Shown here: positions 16,949-24,850 of the stretch, in pieces
How the letters are laid out: each line of letters opens with the position of its first letter
How positions within the stretch are numbered: position 1 is the first letter of the stretch
NCBI GenBank assembly: GCA_012517855.1
Contig: JAAYUD010000058.1
Location: forward strand, 16,654-80,653
Length of the DNA stretch: 64,000 nucleotides
DNA from: Bacteroidales bacterium
GTDB lineage: Bacteria > Bacteroidota > Bacteroidia > Bacteroidales > Bacteroidaceae
Direction of reading: 5' to 3'
Program-made: the position numbers and the translations under genes
The notes under the pieces: model-generated
What the model saw: only the letters and a program-made list of their open reading frames with translations
Databases searched by the model: none
Told to the model about the DNA's origin: nothing

Positions 16949-19765
16949 TTAAAAACGCCCACCACCAAAACCTCCTCCATGAGGAGGACCGAATCCTCCA
17001 CCATGACGACCGAATCCTCCGTGTGGGCCATCTCTATGCATGTCTTTACCTCCCAAAGTATTGATACGATAAACGAAATGTACCATAAAATAACTTCCTA
17101 ATGTGTTGTATTCCGTATCTGTCATCATCGTTTCACTAATGCTACGGCTTAAATTGCTTCTCTGACGCAGAATATCGTAAATTTTGAATCGCAATGTTGC
17201 TTTATTGTTTAGTAGTGTCTTTGCTATTTGTGCATTCCATATATATGTGTTTTCGTTCAAGCCTGATGAGTAGCCTTCTTTGAAGAGGCAATTTAGATCG
17301 GTAGAAATCGAAATATTCCATGGTAGATTAAGGTCAGTGTTGAAACCTGTTGTATAGTCGAATGTTTCTCGATTGCTGTTCACCTGTTTATTGTTTTTAG
17401 TCAGGTTGTAGATCATACCGCCGTTGAGAGTGATATCGAATACATCTGAACGGAAACTGCTTGATAAACGTTGGTTTAGAATCAAGTTGCGGGTGTTGCT
17501 CAGTGTTGCCTCTGTATTGGCATTTACTGTCGTATAGCTTACTGCATTGCTAAAGTTGGCACTTGAATTTGATGAAATAGTGAATTTCTTATTTTTCAAA
17601 GGCGTGTTCAATGAAAAGAAACCACTGGCGTTCCAATTGCCGTTCACATTAGTCATCCGATAGATTCTACCGCCGGTTGTCGTGTCGTAGGTCATTTTAC
17701 TTGCTATTGAATTAATCGTATTATTATAGAAGGCATTGGCATTCATGCTTAATTGCGATTTTGGAAAGTAGTGATTGTAAAACAACCGAAAGCGGTTAGT
17801 AAACGAAGGCTTCAAATCGGGATTACCGTAACGTTGATTTAGTGGGTCAGAAATATCAATTACTGTTTGTAGTGATTGAATATCGGGTGCACTACTTCTT
17901 CCATCATATCGGAAGAAAAGAAAATGTTGCTTATTGAACATAAATCTGAATGTTACATTTGGAGCGTAATTTATTACATCTTGTTTTAGCGTTCCTTGAC
18001 GTTTTATTGGGATGTCAGTGACACTTTTCGATGATTGGGGTATTATGCTGAGTCCCACTCCATACATCATTTTGGTATAGACTCCTCGCAGTGATAATCC
18101 AATGGTCTGAGAATTATAATAGTTGGTTAGTTTTGAACTTAGACTATCTGAATATTCGCCTAAATCGGTATGGTCAAGATAGGTATTCGGATTGTTGTAA
18201 ACGTAAGATTTGCTAATTTGGTTGTTGTGAGAGAAGTCATATCTGACCTGTAAATAATGTTTTTTGAATATTGGTTCCGTATATGAAACGGAGATTCCCC
18301 AATTTTTACTATTATTGTTCTTATCGTTATATCTATTTATAAGTGTACTGTCTCCTAATTGATTGAATTTAGTATTTGAATAAGAGTCATTATCAGCGTC
18401 GGTATTTGTATAGCCCAGATTAGCACCTACCATAAAATTTCGGCCCTTATTATTTAAACGCCGGAATATCATTACTCGACCGCTTAGCGAGACATTGTTG
18501 TCTTTATTGTATCCCTTTGCTGTTCTACTATTTATTAATGATGAAAAGTCGCTCGTCGAGGCAGTGGTTGAAGAAGACTGACTATTGGAATGCGTTTTGG
18601 AATAACTGGTCGTTGGCATGAATACAATATTGGTCAATGTGTCTGGTTGCCATACCATGTGCATATCCAGTCTAATATCATCTCTTATGCGGTTTGAAAA
18701 GCTATTACTTTTTCCATAAGTTGAACTTTGACCTAAAAAGGTTTCCGAATCTGATTTGAGTCTGGCATCGTTATTGGTATGTCCATATTCAATGTTGCCT
18801 TCTACTTTCAGTTTCTTTTTTTCGGAACCAAGATTGAATCCTACTTGTTTGGCTGCTGTAATGCCGGAGCCACTACTTCCGTCTCTTCCTGCCCCTGAGT
18901 CTCCGAACTCTGAAAAACCTTGGTTGTTCGTGTTGTTGGCTGATGTGATCAAAGTTCTGCTTGCATTGTCATTAAAATTGCTTAACATACCTTGCACTTC
19001 ATAACGGCTTTTATTTCCTGTCCCGCCTATAAAGTTACCTATGAATCCTTGTTTCATCTCTTTTTTGACAGATAAATCGAGAACAGATTCGTCGTCTCCG
19101 TCATCAATACCGGTATAACGTGCGTTATCACTCTTCTTTTCGTACGCTTTTACCTTATCGACCATATTGGCGGGTAGATTTTTCATGGCGACAGCAGGGT
19201 CGTCTGAGAAGAATTCTTTTCCGTCTACTAAAATCTTAGTTATTTGTTTCCCATTGTGTGTGATTTTTCCATCAGAGGATACTTCAACGCCGGGGATCTT
19301 TTTTACTAAATCTTCGAGCATTGAACCTTGGGCTACTCGATAGGCTGAAGCGGCATATTCAATTGTATCGCCTTTTACGGTGGCAGGGGGAGCCTGGCCT
19401 ACTACAATGGCTTCTTTTAAGAGAACAGCATCGGGTGATAGTGAAATGATTCCCGCATTGTAGCTGGGTCGCGACGATGTGAGTTTCATGGCTATCTTCT
19501 TTGTTCTATAACCCACATAAGATAGTTTTAGAACATAAGAGCCATCTTTTACCTTTGGTAGCATGAACGTACCGTCGCTTTTACTTACACTTCCCGCAAT
19601 ATAAGTACTGTCGGGTAGATGAAGGAGTTGAACGCCTGCCTGAATAACAGGTGATTTATCGCTCGCATCAATAATTTTGCCGGAAACGGTGATAATTTTG
19701 TTTTGTGCAAAAGATGAAATAATTCCTATCATCAGGAATAGAATACCGGTAGCAATCCTTTTCAT
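16949..19765 (-). CDS. Outer-membrane beta-barrel receptor with carboxypeptidase-regulatory-like domain
   Basis: A TonB-dependent-receptor-like outer membrane protein of the OMP_b-brl_3 type rather than a SusC. The order is signal peptide (FLMIGIISSFAQN), a carboxypeptidase regulatory-like beta sandwich (about residues 25-115, VSGKIIDASDKSPV), a plug-like domain (VEVSSDGKITHNGKQITKIL, DGKEFFSDDPA), then a long barrel. The C-terminus after the last strand is a Gly/His-rich tail (HGGFGRHGGGFGPPHGGGFG), an odd addition since barrels normally end on a strand. No SusD partner is adjacent. It follows GH3 by about 160 bp and a terminator, so it is probably separately transcribed. The substrate is unknown. 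Confidence 0.8.
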   Translation of the reverse strand: MKRIATGILFLMIGIISSFAQNKIITVSGKIIDASDKSPVIQAGVQLLHLPDSTYIAGSVSKSDGTFMLPKVKDGSYVLKLSYVGYRTKKIAMKLTSSRPSYNAGIISLSPDAVLLKEAIVVGQAPPATVKGDTIEYAASAYRVAQGSMLEDLVKKIPGVEVSSDGKITHNGKQITKILVDGKEFFSDDPAVAMKNLPANMVDKVKAYEKKSDNARYTGIDDGDDESVLDLSVKKEMKQGFIGNFIGGTGNKSRYEVQGMLSNFNDNASRTLITSANNTNNQGFSEFGDSGAGRDGSSGSGITAAKQVGFNLGSEKKKLKVEGNIEYGHTNNDARLKSDSETFLGQSSTYGKSNSFSNRIRDDIRLDMHMVWQPDTLTNIVFMPTTSYSKTHSNSQSSSTTASTSDFSSLINSRTAKGYNKDNNVSLSGRVMIFRRLNNKGRNFMVGANLGYTNTDADNDSYSNTKFNQLGDSTLINRYNDKNNNSKNWGISVSYTEPIFKKHYLQVRYDFSHNNQISKSYVYNNPNTYLDHTDLGEYSDSLSSKLTNYYNSQTIGLSLRGVYTKMMYGVGLSIIPQSSKSVTDIPIKRQGTLKQDVINYAPNVTFRFMFNKQHFLFFRYDGRSSAPDIQSLQTVIDISDPLNQRYGNPDLKPSFTNRFRLFYNHYFPKSQLSMNANAFYNNTINSIASKMTYDTTTGGRIYRMTNVNGNWNASGFFSLNTPLKNKKFTISSNSSANFSNAVSYTTVNANTEATLSNTRNLILNQRLSSSFRSDVFDITLNGGMIYNLTKNNKQVNSNRETFDYTTGFNTDLNLPWNISISTDLNCLFKEGYSSGLNENTYIWNAQIAKTLLNNKATLRFKIYDILRQRSNLSRSISETMMTDTEYNTLGSYFMVHFVYRINTLGGKDMHRDGPHGGFGRHGGGFGPPHGGGFGGGRF

Positions 19766-19866
19766 TTGTTACTTATTATAGACTTTTTGTATTAAGACGA
19801 AGAAAAGGGGAAAAGGTTTAATGAGAAAATGCCGAGTTAAGATTATTTTGTTTTTCTTTAAAATAA

Positions 19867-19906
19867 ATTAGTCCAATTAGGCTGTATTAAAGCTAATTGG
19901 ACTAAT
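19867..19906 (-). terminator. Terminator after the GH3 gene
   Basis: ATTAGTCCAATTA and TAATTGGACTAAT form a long near-perfect stem closing GGCT/AGCT, 18 bp after the GH3 stop. The minus strand continues into a T-rich run. Confidence 0.75.
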
Positions 19907-19924
19907 GGCTAATAAGGTATGCAA

Positions 19925-22147
19925 TTACTTACTTACCTCGAAATGATAATTTGAGCGAATATCTTGTGATGAAGCTCCTGCAAAAGCTTGGAAGCTGCCT
20001 GAATCTACCATCCACGTTTGCTTTTGATCGTCATAATAACTCAGAGCATCTTTGCCGATTGTTATAGATGCTTCTTTTGTTTCTCCTGGTTGCAAATAGA
20101 CTTTGGTAAAGCCTTTCAACTCTTTTTGGGGACGGACCAATAGAGGCTTGTTCTCTCCTATATAGAGTTGTATTACTTCAGCCCCTGCGCATTTCCCCGT
20201 ATTTGTAATGTTGATGTGGAATGTAATGCTATCACCTATTTGGAGATTTTTTTTGTCGGCTGTGAGTTTCCCATATTTAAATGTTGTGTAGCTCAGCCCA
20301 AATCCAAAGGGGAATAAAGGTTTCAATTTCTTTTGATCTATGTAGCGATATCCTACAAAAAGACCTTCTTTATATGTCTCGTTTTTACCGTCTCCGGGAT
20401 AATCACCAAGTTTGTTTGCCGAACATTGATTGAGATTGGCGTAAAAAGTAAAAGGTAGTTTGCCTGATGGATTGACATCGCCGAACAGAATATCCGCTAT
20501 TCCGTTTCCGGCTGCCGAACCACCATACCAAGCTTCTAATACCGCAGGAACTTTTTGTAACCAAGGCATTGTTACGCAGCTTCCTGTGAGCAATACTACA
20601 GATAAACGAGGATTTACTTCGGCAAGGCCTGCTATTAATTTGTCTTGTCCATAGGGTAGACTTAGCGTGAGGCGGTCGTCACCTTCGCAATCCTGTTTCT
20701 CGTTTTTATTCAATCCTCCTATAAAAATGACAGCGTCAGCTTTGCGAGCTTCATCTATAGCGGTTTGTAACAGACTATCGGAGTTGATAACCTTCTCTTC
20801 AGGACGTTGGGCTCCTTTTAAGTCTTGTTCAGCTACGGCTGGTGATTCATAACCTTTTGTGTAGCTGACCGTGATTTTTTCTTGTGCCGCACGAGTGAGA
20901 ATCCCTTCCAAAGGCGATATCTCATGTCTTACTTTTAGGGATGACGAACCACCACCTATTGTCAGTTTTTTTGTAGCGTTTTCGCCTACAATTAATAAAT
21001 GTTTTATAGAGTGTGTGTTGAGGGGTAATACATTTTTATCATTTTTCAGTAAGACCGCTCCTTCTTGAATGATCTTTCTACCAGCCTCTATATGTTCGTC
21101 TGATCCAAACGAACCGAAAGGGCGATTACGGTTCATGTTTGTTCGGAATTCTAATCTTAAAATACGGCGTACTTTATCATCCAACTCTTTTTCGGAGAGC
21201 TCACCCTTTTGAATCATATTTAGATAGGGCGCTGCCAAGTAGTAATTGTCATAAGCATTGCTGGCACTCCAATTGAGTCCGTTTGTCCATGTACCGAATT
21301 CCATGTCTAATCCATTTAGAGCAGCTTGTTTGGTTTCGTGTGTGCCGCCCCAATCGGATATAACCACTCCGTCAAATTTCCAGTCTCCTTTTAGTATATT
21401 GTTAAGTAAGTATTCGTTATGACAGCAATGCTGGTTTTTGTATTGGTTGTATGAGCCCATCAAAGCCCATGCGTGTCCCTGTTCTACTGCTGCTTTGAAA
21501 GCTGGCAGATATATTTCGTGTAAAGTCCGGTCGTCAACGTTTACGTTTATTTCCCCACGATATTTTTCTTGATTGTTCAATGCATAATGTTTAACACAGG
21601 CTGCAACTCCATTTTCTTGAACGCCTTTTATGTAAGGTACTACCATTTCTGAAGTCAGATAAGGATCTTCACCAAAGTATTCGAAGTTCCTTCCATTCAG
21701 CGGTGTACGGCAGATATTCACGCCTGGGCCCAATAGTACATTCTTATTGCGAAAGCGGGCTTCTTCGCCGATACTTTTTCCATAAAGAAATGACATCTGT
21801 GGGTTCCATGTGGCGGATAAACAAGTTAAGGCTGGAAATGCTGTGCATGAATCGTTAGTCCATCCTGCACCATACCATTCATCCCAAAGTACTTCGTTAC
21901 GTATTCCATGAGGTCCGTCACTCATCCAATTGTCCGGAATACCTAGACGAGGTACGCCGGCTGAGCTGAACTTGGACTGAGCATGTACCATCGCTACTTT
22001 TTCTTTGAGAGTCATTCGAGAAAGAGCATCTTCCACACGTTGCTCAATAGGTTTGGAATCGTCAAGATAGATGGGACGATTTTGTGCAATGACAACCGGT
22101 GAGGTTAGAACCAAGCCTGTCATCATTATTTTAAAAAGCTTTATCAT
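19925..22147 (-). CDS. GH3 beta-glucosidase-type glycoside hydrolase
   Basis: Periplasmic GH3 enzyme that releases terminal beta-linked glucose or xylose. The signal peptide (MTGLVLTSPVVIAQN) leads into the TIM barrel with the nucleophile Asp in VVISDWGGTHE (about residue 270), then the alpha/beta sandwich domain (KHLLIVGENATKKLTIGGGSSS) and a C-terminal fibronectin III-like domain (GAEVIQLYIGENKPLLVRP). The track's start at 22177 is a TTG inside a TAATTTTG promoter box; ATG at 22147 (MIKLFKIMMTG) gives 740 aa. Substrate linkage is not determinable here. No polysaccharide-utilisation partner is adjacent. Confidence 0.93.
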   Translation of the reverse strand: MIKLFKIMMTGLVLTSPVVIAQNRPIYLDDSKPIEQRVEDALSRMTLKEKVAMVHAQSKFSSAGVPRLGIPDNWMSDGPHGIRNEVLWDEWYGAGWTNDSCTAFPALTCLSATWNPQMSFLYGKSIGEEARFRNKNVLLGPGVNICRTPLNGRNFEYFGEDPYLTSEMVVPYIKGVQENGVAACVKHYALNNQEKYRGEINVNVDDRTLHEIYLPAFKAAVEQGHAWALMGSYNQYKNQHCCHNEYLLNNILKGDWKFDGVVISDWGGTHETKQAALNGLDMEFGTWTNGLNWSASNAYDNYYLAAPYLNMIQKGELSEKELDDKVRRILRLEFRTNMNRNRPFGSFGSDEHIEAGRKIIQEGAVLLKNDKNVLPLNTHSIKHLLIVGENATKKLTIGGGSSSLKVRHEISPLEGILTRAAQEKITVSYTKGYESPAVAEQDLKGAQRPEEKVINSDSLLQTAIDEARKADAVIFIGGLNKNEKQDCEGDDRLTLSLPYGQDKLIAGLAEVNPRLSVVLLTGSCVTMPWLQKVPAVLEAWYGGSAAGNGIADILFGDVNPSGKLPFTFYANLNQCSANKLGDYPGDGKNETYKEGLFVGYRYIDQKKLKPLFPFGFGLSYTTFKYGKLTADKKNLQIGDSITFHINITNTGKCAGAEVIQLYIGENKPLLVRPQKELKGFTKVYLQPGETKEASITIGKDALSYYDDQKQTWMVDSGSFQAFAGASSQDIRSNYHFEVSK

Positions 22148-22174
22148 AAGTAATATTCTTATTAGATTTTGTTT

Positions 22175-22182
22175 CAAAATTA
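22175..22182 (-). promoter_or_regulatory. -7 box of the GH3 gene
   Basis: TAATTTTG on the minus strand, 27 bp before the ATG at 22147. The -33 position is poorly matched. Confidence 0.5.
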
Positions 22183-22311
22183 TAATAAAATAATGGAAAG
22201 ATAAAGATACTTTGTGTAAATAGTGGATGCAACCTATACTAAAGCGCTAAAAATTAGTATCGTAATAGAAAAAAGCAGCCTGAAAAAGTGGATAAATATT
22301 TGAACTAAATA

Positions 22312-22342
22312 GTTGAAAGATTGTTGATTCTTCATAACTTTG
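22312..22342 (+). promoter_or_regulatory. Promoter of the macro-domain gene
   Basis: GTTG (22312-22315), 19 bp, TAACTTTG (22335-22342). The box ends only 5 bases before the ATG at 22348, so the transcript is expected to start at or next to the start codon. Confidence 0.65.
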
Positions 22343-22347
22343 TTGTT

Positions 22348-22854
22348 ATGAAAGCATTAAATGAAAATATTCAGATTGTTGTGGGCGATATTACAAAATA
22401 TTGCGGTGATGCTATAGTCAATGCTGCCAATACCTCTCTTCTTGGCGGTGGTGGTGTGGATGGTGCTATTCATCGTGCAGCCGGTCCTGAATTATTAAAG
22501 GAATGTACTGCTCTGGGTGGATGTCGTGTGGGGCATAGCAAAATAACTGATGCCTACAATTTGCCTTGCAAAAAGGTTATTCATACTGTAGGTCCTATAT
22601 GGTATGGTGGCAGTTTTCATGAAAGAGAAATGCTCATTTCTTGCTATAAAACCTCTCTGCAATTGGCTGTGGATAATCATTTGGCTTCTATTGCTTTTCC
22701 TTGTATTAGTACCGGAGTTTATCGTTTCCCGAAAAGTGAAGCATCACAGATAGCTCTTAAAACTATTTCAGACTTTCTGGCTCAGTCTTGTGATCAATTT
22801 TTAAAAATCACCATTGTTTGTTTTGATAAAGATTCGGCCAGTTATTATAGCTAA
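22348..22854 (+). CDS. Macro-domain (ADP-ribose hydrolase-like) protein
   Basis: A compact 168-aa macro domain, the fold that binds ADP-ribose and its derivatives and often removes ADP-ribose or deacetylates O-acetyl-ADP-ribose. The family signature is clear: [18 protein letters not shown] at the start, [15 protein letters not shown] for the phosphate-binding loop, VIHTVGPIW and [13 protein letters not shown] near the end. These match MacroD/YmdB-type enzymes at normal length. The track's start (22321) is a TTG ahead of the promoter box; the ATG at 22348 fits. The near absence of a leader is unusual. No partner toxin or ADP-ribosyltransferase is seen next to it. Confidence 0.93.
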   Translation: MKALNENIQIVVGDITKYCGDAIVNAANTSLLGGGGVDGAIHRAAGPELLKECTALGGCRVGHSKITDAYNLPCKKVIHTVGPIWYGGSFHEREMLISCYKTSLQLAVDNHLASIAFPCISTGVYRFPKSEASQIALKTISDFLAQSCDQFLKITIVCFDKDSASYYS

Positions 22855-23182
22855 AATTCTTTTGTGTATTTTCTATTTTTTGTTTTTTTAAATAACGTTT
22901 GTGTGTAAAATCAAAATTTCTCTGGTGTATTTTGAGACAGTATCGTTCCATTTATGTCATTTATGCTCAAAAAAGAAGGGGCGTGCATGCCTATGTGTTG
23001 ACAAAAAATGCTCTTTCCCCTAAATAAAATGTGACATTTATTGCGTCTTGTAGCTGTTTTTTTGCAATGACGGATAAAAAAAATTAATTTATTCGAATAA
23101 CCGTGGAAACTTAATTTATACGTTTGGTTTTATATTTACCTTTGTATATTATTAGAATGATAATCGACCTGATAATTATGAT
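22855..23182. other. Gene-free region between macro-domain and TetR genes
   Basis: About 330 AT-rich bases. It contains a near-palindrome AATAAAATGTGACATTTATT (about 23023-23042) that could be a regulator site, and a -7 box TACCTTTG (23137-23144) 38 bp before the TetR ATG. No ORF is supported. Confidence 0.5.
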
Positions 23183-23839
23183 ATGATAAGGGTAAAAGAT
23201 ACAAATGAACACACCGATGCTATTAAGTTGAAAGTAGTAAAATTAGCTTCCAAAATGTTTAGATCGCGTGGTGTCAAAGATGTAAAGATGGATGAAATCG
23301 CTTCGGCTTTGTCAATGTCGAAACGGACGATATATGAATTGTTCAATGACAAAGAGTCATTGTTGATAGATTGTATGCAATATCGTCATGAGAAAAAATC
23401 GAAGGAAACCTGCGTGATCGTTAAATCTGCATCCAATGTGCTCGAAGTCATATTATTGGTATATGCTCATAGTCTCCAAGAATTGCACGAAACGAATTTG
23501 AAATTCTTTCAAGATGTAAGGTTGTATCCCAGAGCTTATGCTCTAATAGGAAAGCGTAATAAGCAAGATTTTGAAGATGCGGTAAATTTCTTCAAACAAG
23601 GTGTTGATCAGGGTATCTTTAGGTCGGATATTAATTTTGAAATATTTATCGTTATCCTTCACAAGCAGATAGATACGTTACTTAATGGAGGGGTTAGTAA
23701 GAATTTTTCTTTTTTTGATGTTTATGAATTTATAATGTTTACCTTCCTAAGGGGGGTATCTACGCGAAAAGGGCAAGACATTATTGAAAATTTTATAGAG
23801 AACTTTAAGAAGAAATCTTTATACATAAAAGGCGAATAA
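23183..23839 (+). CDS. TetR/AcrR-family transcriptional regulator
   Basis: A 218-aa one-component repressor type. The N-terminal helix-turn-helix is clear: AIKLKVVKLASKMFRSRGVKDV, MDEIASALSMSKRTIYELF, NDKESLL. The C-terminal ligand and dimer domain (about residues 65-218) is all-helical and diverged, so no ligand can be named. It starts at an ATG with a TACCTTTG box 38 bp upstream. It is flanked by a macro-domain gene in the same orientation and by the repeat-rich gap, so its target is not evident from neighbours. It may control itself through the near-palindrome upstream. Confidence 0.9.
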   Translation: MIRVKDTNEHTDAIKLKVVKLASKMFRSRGVKDVKMDEIASALSMSKRTIYELFNDKESLLIDCMQYRHEKKSKETCVIVKSASNVLEVILLVYAHSLQELHETNLKFFQDVRLYPRAYALIGKRNKQDFEDAVNFFKQGVDQGIFRSDINFEIFIVILHKQIDTLLNGGVSKNFSFFDVYEFIMFTFLRGVSTRKGQDIIENFIENFKKKSLYIKGE

Positions 23840-23897
23840 TACTACGCGCTCCACCTTAAAGGCTTTTGTCGAACCTCACAGCTTCTTTATGTTATCC

Positions 23898-23969
23898 AAA
23901 CGACGTATGCCCTTAAAAATATTTTCGTCCATACGTTTTCAAAAAAATTGAGAACGTCACCGGAAAAAA
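23898..23969. repeat. Dispersed ~73-bp repeat, copy 2
   Basis: Shares CGTCCATACGTTTTCAAAAA and AACGTCACCGG-like flanks with 5261-5333. It begins about 58 bp after the TetR stop codon. The outer inverted pair seen in copy 1 is partly lost here. Confidence 0.8.
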
Positions 23970-24115
23970 CGATCTATATCTTGTTATGTACTACTTGTCT
24001 TTCCGAAATAGACGGTTTAATTGGCTTATCTGCAAAAGTTAGGGGGCTAACCAATATGTAATGAATAAGTTGCCTGAAACTTGCTCGGAACGCTACTGCT
24101 TTTGTAGATATAAAA

Positions 24116-24161
24116 GAAGTATCACACGTGTGATACATATGTCGCACACGTGTGATACTTC
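24116..24161. repeat. Doubled palindrome GTATCACACGTGTGATAC
   Basis: The left unit GTATCACACGTGTGATAC is itself a perfect palindrome; the right unit CACACGTGTGATACTTC repeats it, so that the two outer arms (GAAGTATCACACGTGTG and its complement) also pair with each other. The core between them is ATACATATGTCG. It can fold as two short hairpins or one long one. Confidence 0.85.
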
Positions 24162-24433
24162 CAGACTTTAATTATAAACTTAATTTTAAATGACCAACTT
24201 GTGAGAATAGTTAATTACAGTTGATACGATGCGCTTCCTTTAAAAGAAGCGTAGAAACCTTATTATATGGTGAATGTCGAACGTGGCAACGATGAAGTTT
24301 GAGGAAGTATACGAGGAATTTGAAAAGACATCGATGCCGACCAGAGGCAGATGTAAAAACGATTGTCGAGGAGTTGTCGCCTTTGCTTGCCTACCACCTT
24401 TCATCGGGCATGAGGTCCTTATCAAAAAGGCTG

Positions 24434-24700
24434 GAGTACACTTCTCTGTGTACAAAGCGGCTCCACAGTTATCTGTAGGCTGTCGTTTAGAATCATTCTA
24501 AACAAAGGTCCGCTGAAAATAACGGTTCCACAACATACCCTCAATGCGATTTTAAGGCTTTTTTTCGCTGACGTTGTATATGGTGCATCGTTAACCTGCT
24601 GTGAGGCAGCTCCGTATGGTGTCATACGGGAGTGGTAAAGGATATTATGAAGATGGAACTTTATGCATATTTCCCCCTGATTTTGCCAGTGAGCCGTTTA
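24434..24700. repeat. Dispersed ~260-bp intergenic repeat, copy 2
   Basis: Same orientation as 4992-5252 and about 80 percent identical. Conserved hairpins are TTTAGAATCATTCTAAA (24486-24502) and CCGTATG gtgt CATACGG (24612-24629). The opposite-strand frame encodes MTPYG...NDAPYTT in both copies, but the first/second/third codon-position differences (15, 8, 12 by hand count) do not look like purifying selection on a protein. Confidence 0.8.
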
Positions 24701-24725
24701 ATTCGCAGTAGCATGTCGGTGATAT

Positions 24726-24785
24726 AAAAAGAGTGGAAGACTGTTCGTTGATTATATCGTGACGATTCAGTCTTCCACTCTTTTT
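24726..24785. terminator. Bidirectional terminator after GH20
   Basis: AAAAAGAGTGGAAGACTG and CAGTCTTCCACTCTTTTT form an 18-bp perfect stem with a 24-base loop, 65 bp downstream of the GH20 stop. A/T runs on both sides allow termination in either direction. Confidence 0.85.
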
Positions 24786-24850
24786 CATAGAAAAGCCGTG
24801 GGGCTTTAATAAATAAATTTATTGCATTCTCAATACGGGCTCGTTTGGGG

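Larger units (their letters stand above)
23840..24850. other. Repeat-rich gene-free region between TetR and GH20
   Basis: About 1 kb with no supported gene. It carries the second ~73-bp repeat, a doubled palindrome (24116-24161), the second ~260-bp repeat and the GH20 terminator. ORFs at 24240-24625 are short, overlap the repeats and match no family. This gap and the 4.1-5.6 kb gap share two repeat families. Confidence 0.8.

Noticed and set aside
16949-19765. SusC identity for the 938-aa barrel protein
   Set aside because: It lacks the SusC plug hallmarks and has no SusD neighbour; it fits the OMP_b-brl_3 class instead.
24116-24161. CRISPR-like repeat
   Set aside because: Only two palindromic units with no spacers and no cas genes. 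No CRISPR array was seen anywhere in the window.
24274-24501. 75-aa plus-strand ORF before the second ~260-bp repeat
   Set aside because: It runs into the repeat, has no homologue that I recognise and no counterpart at the first locus.
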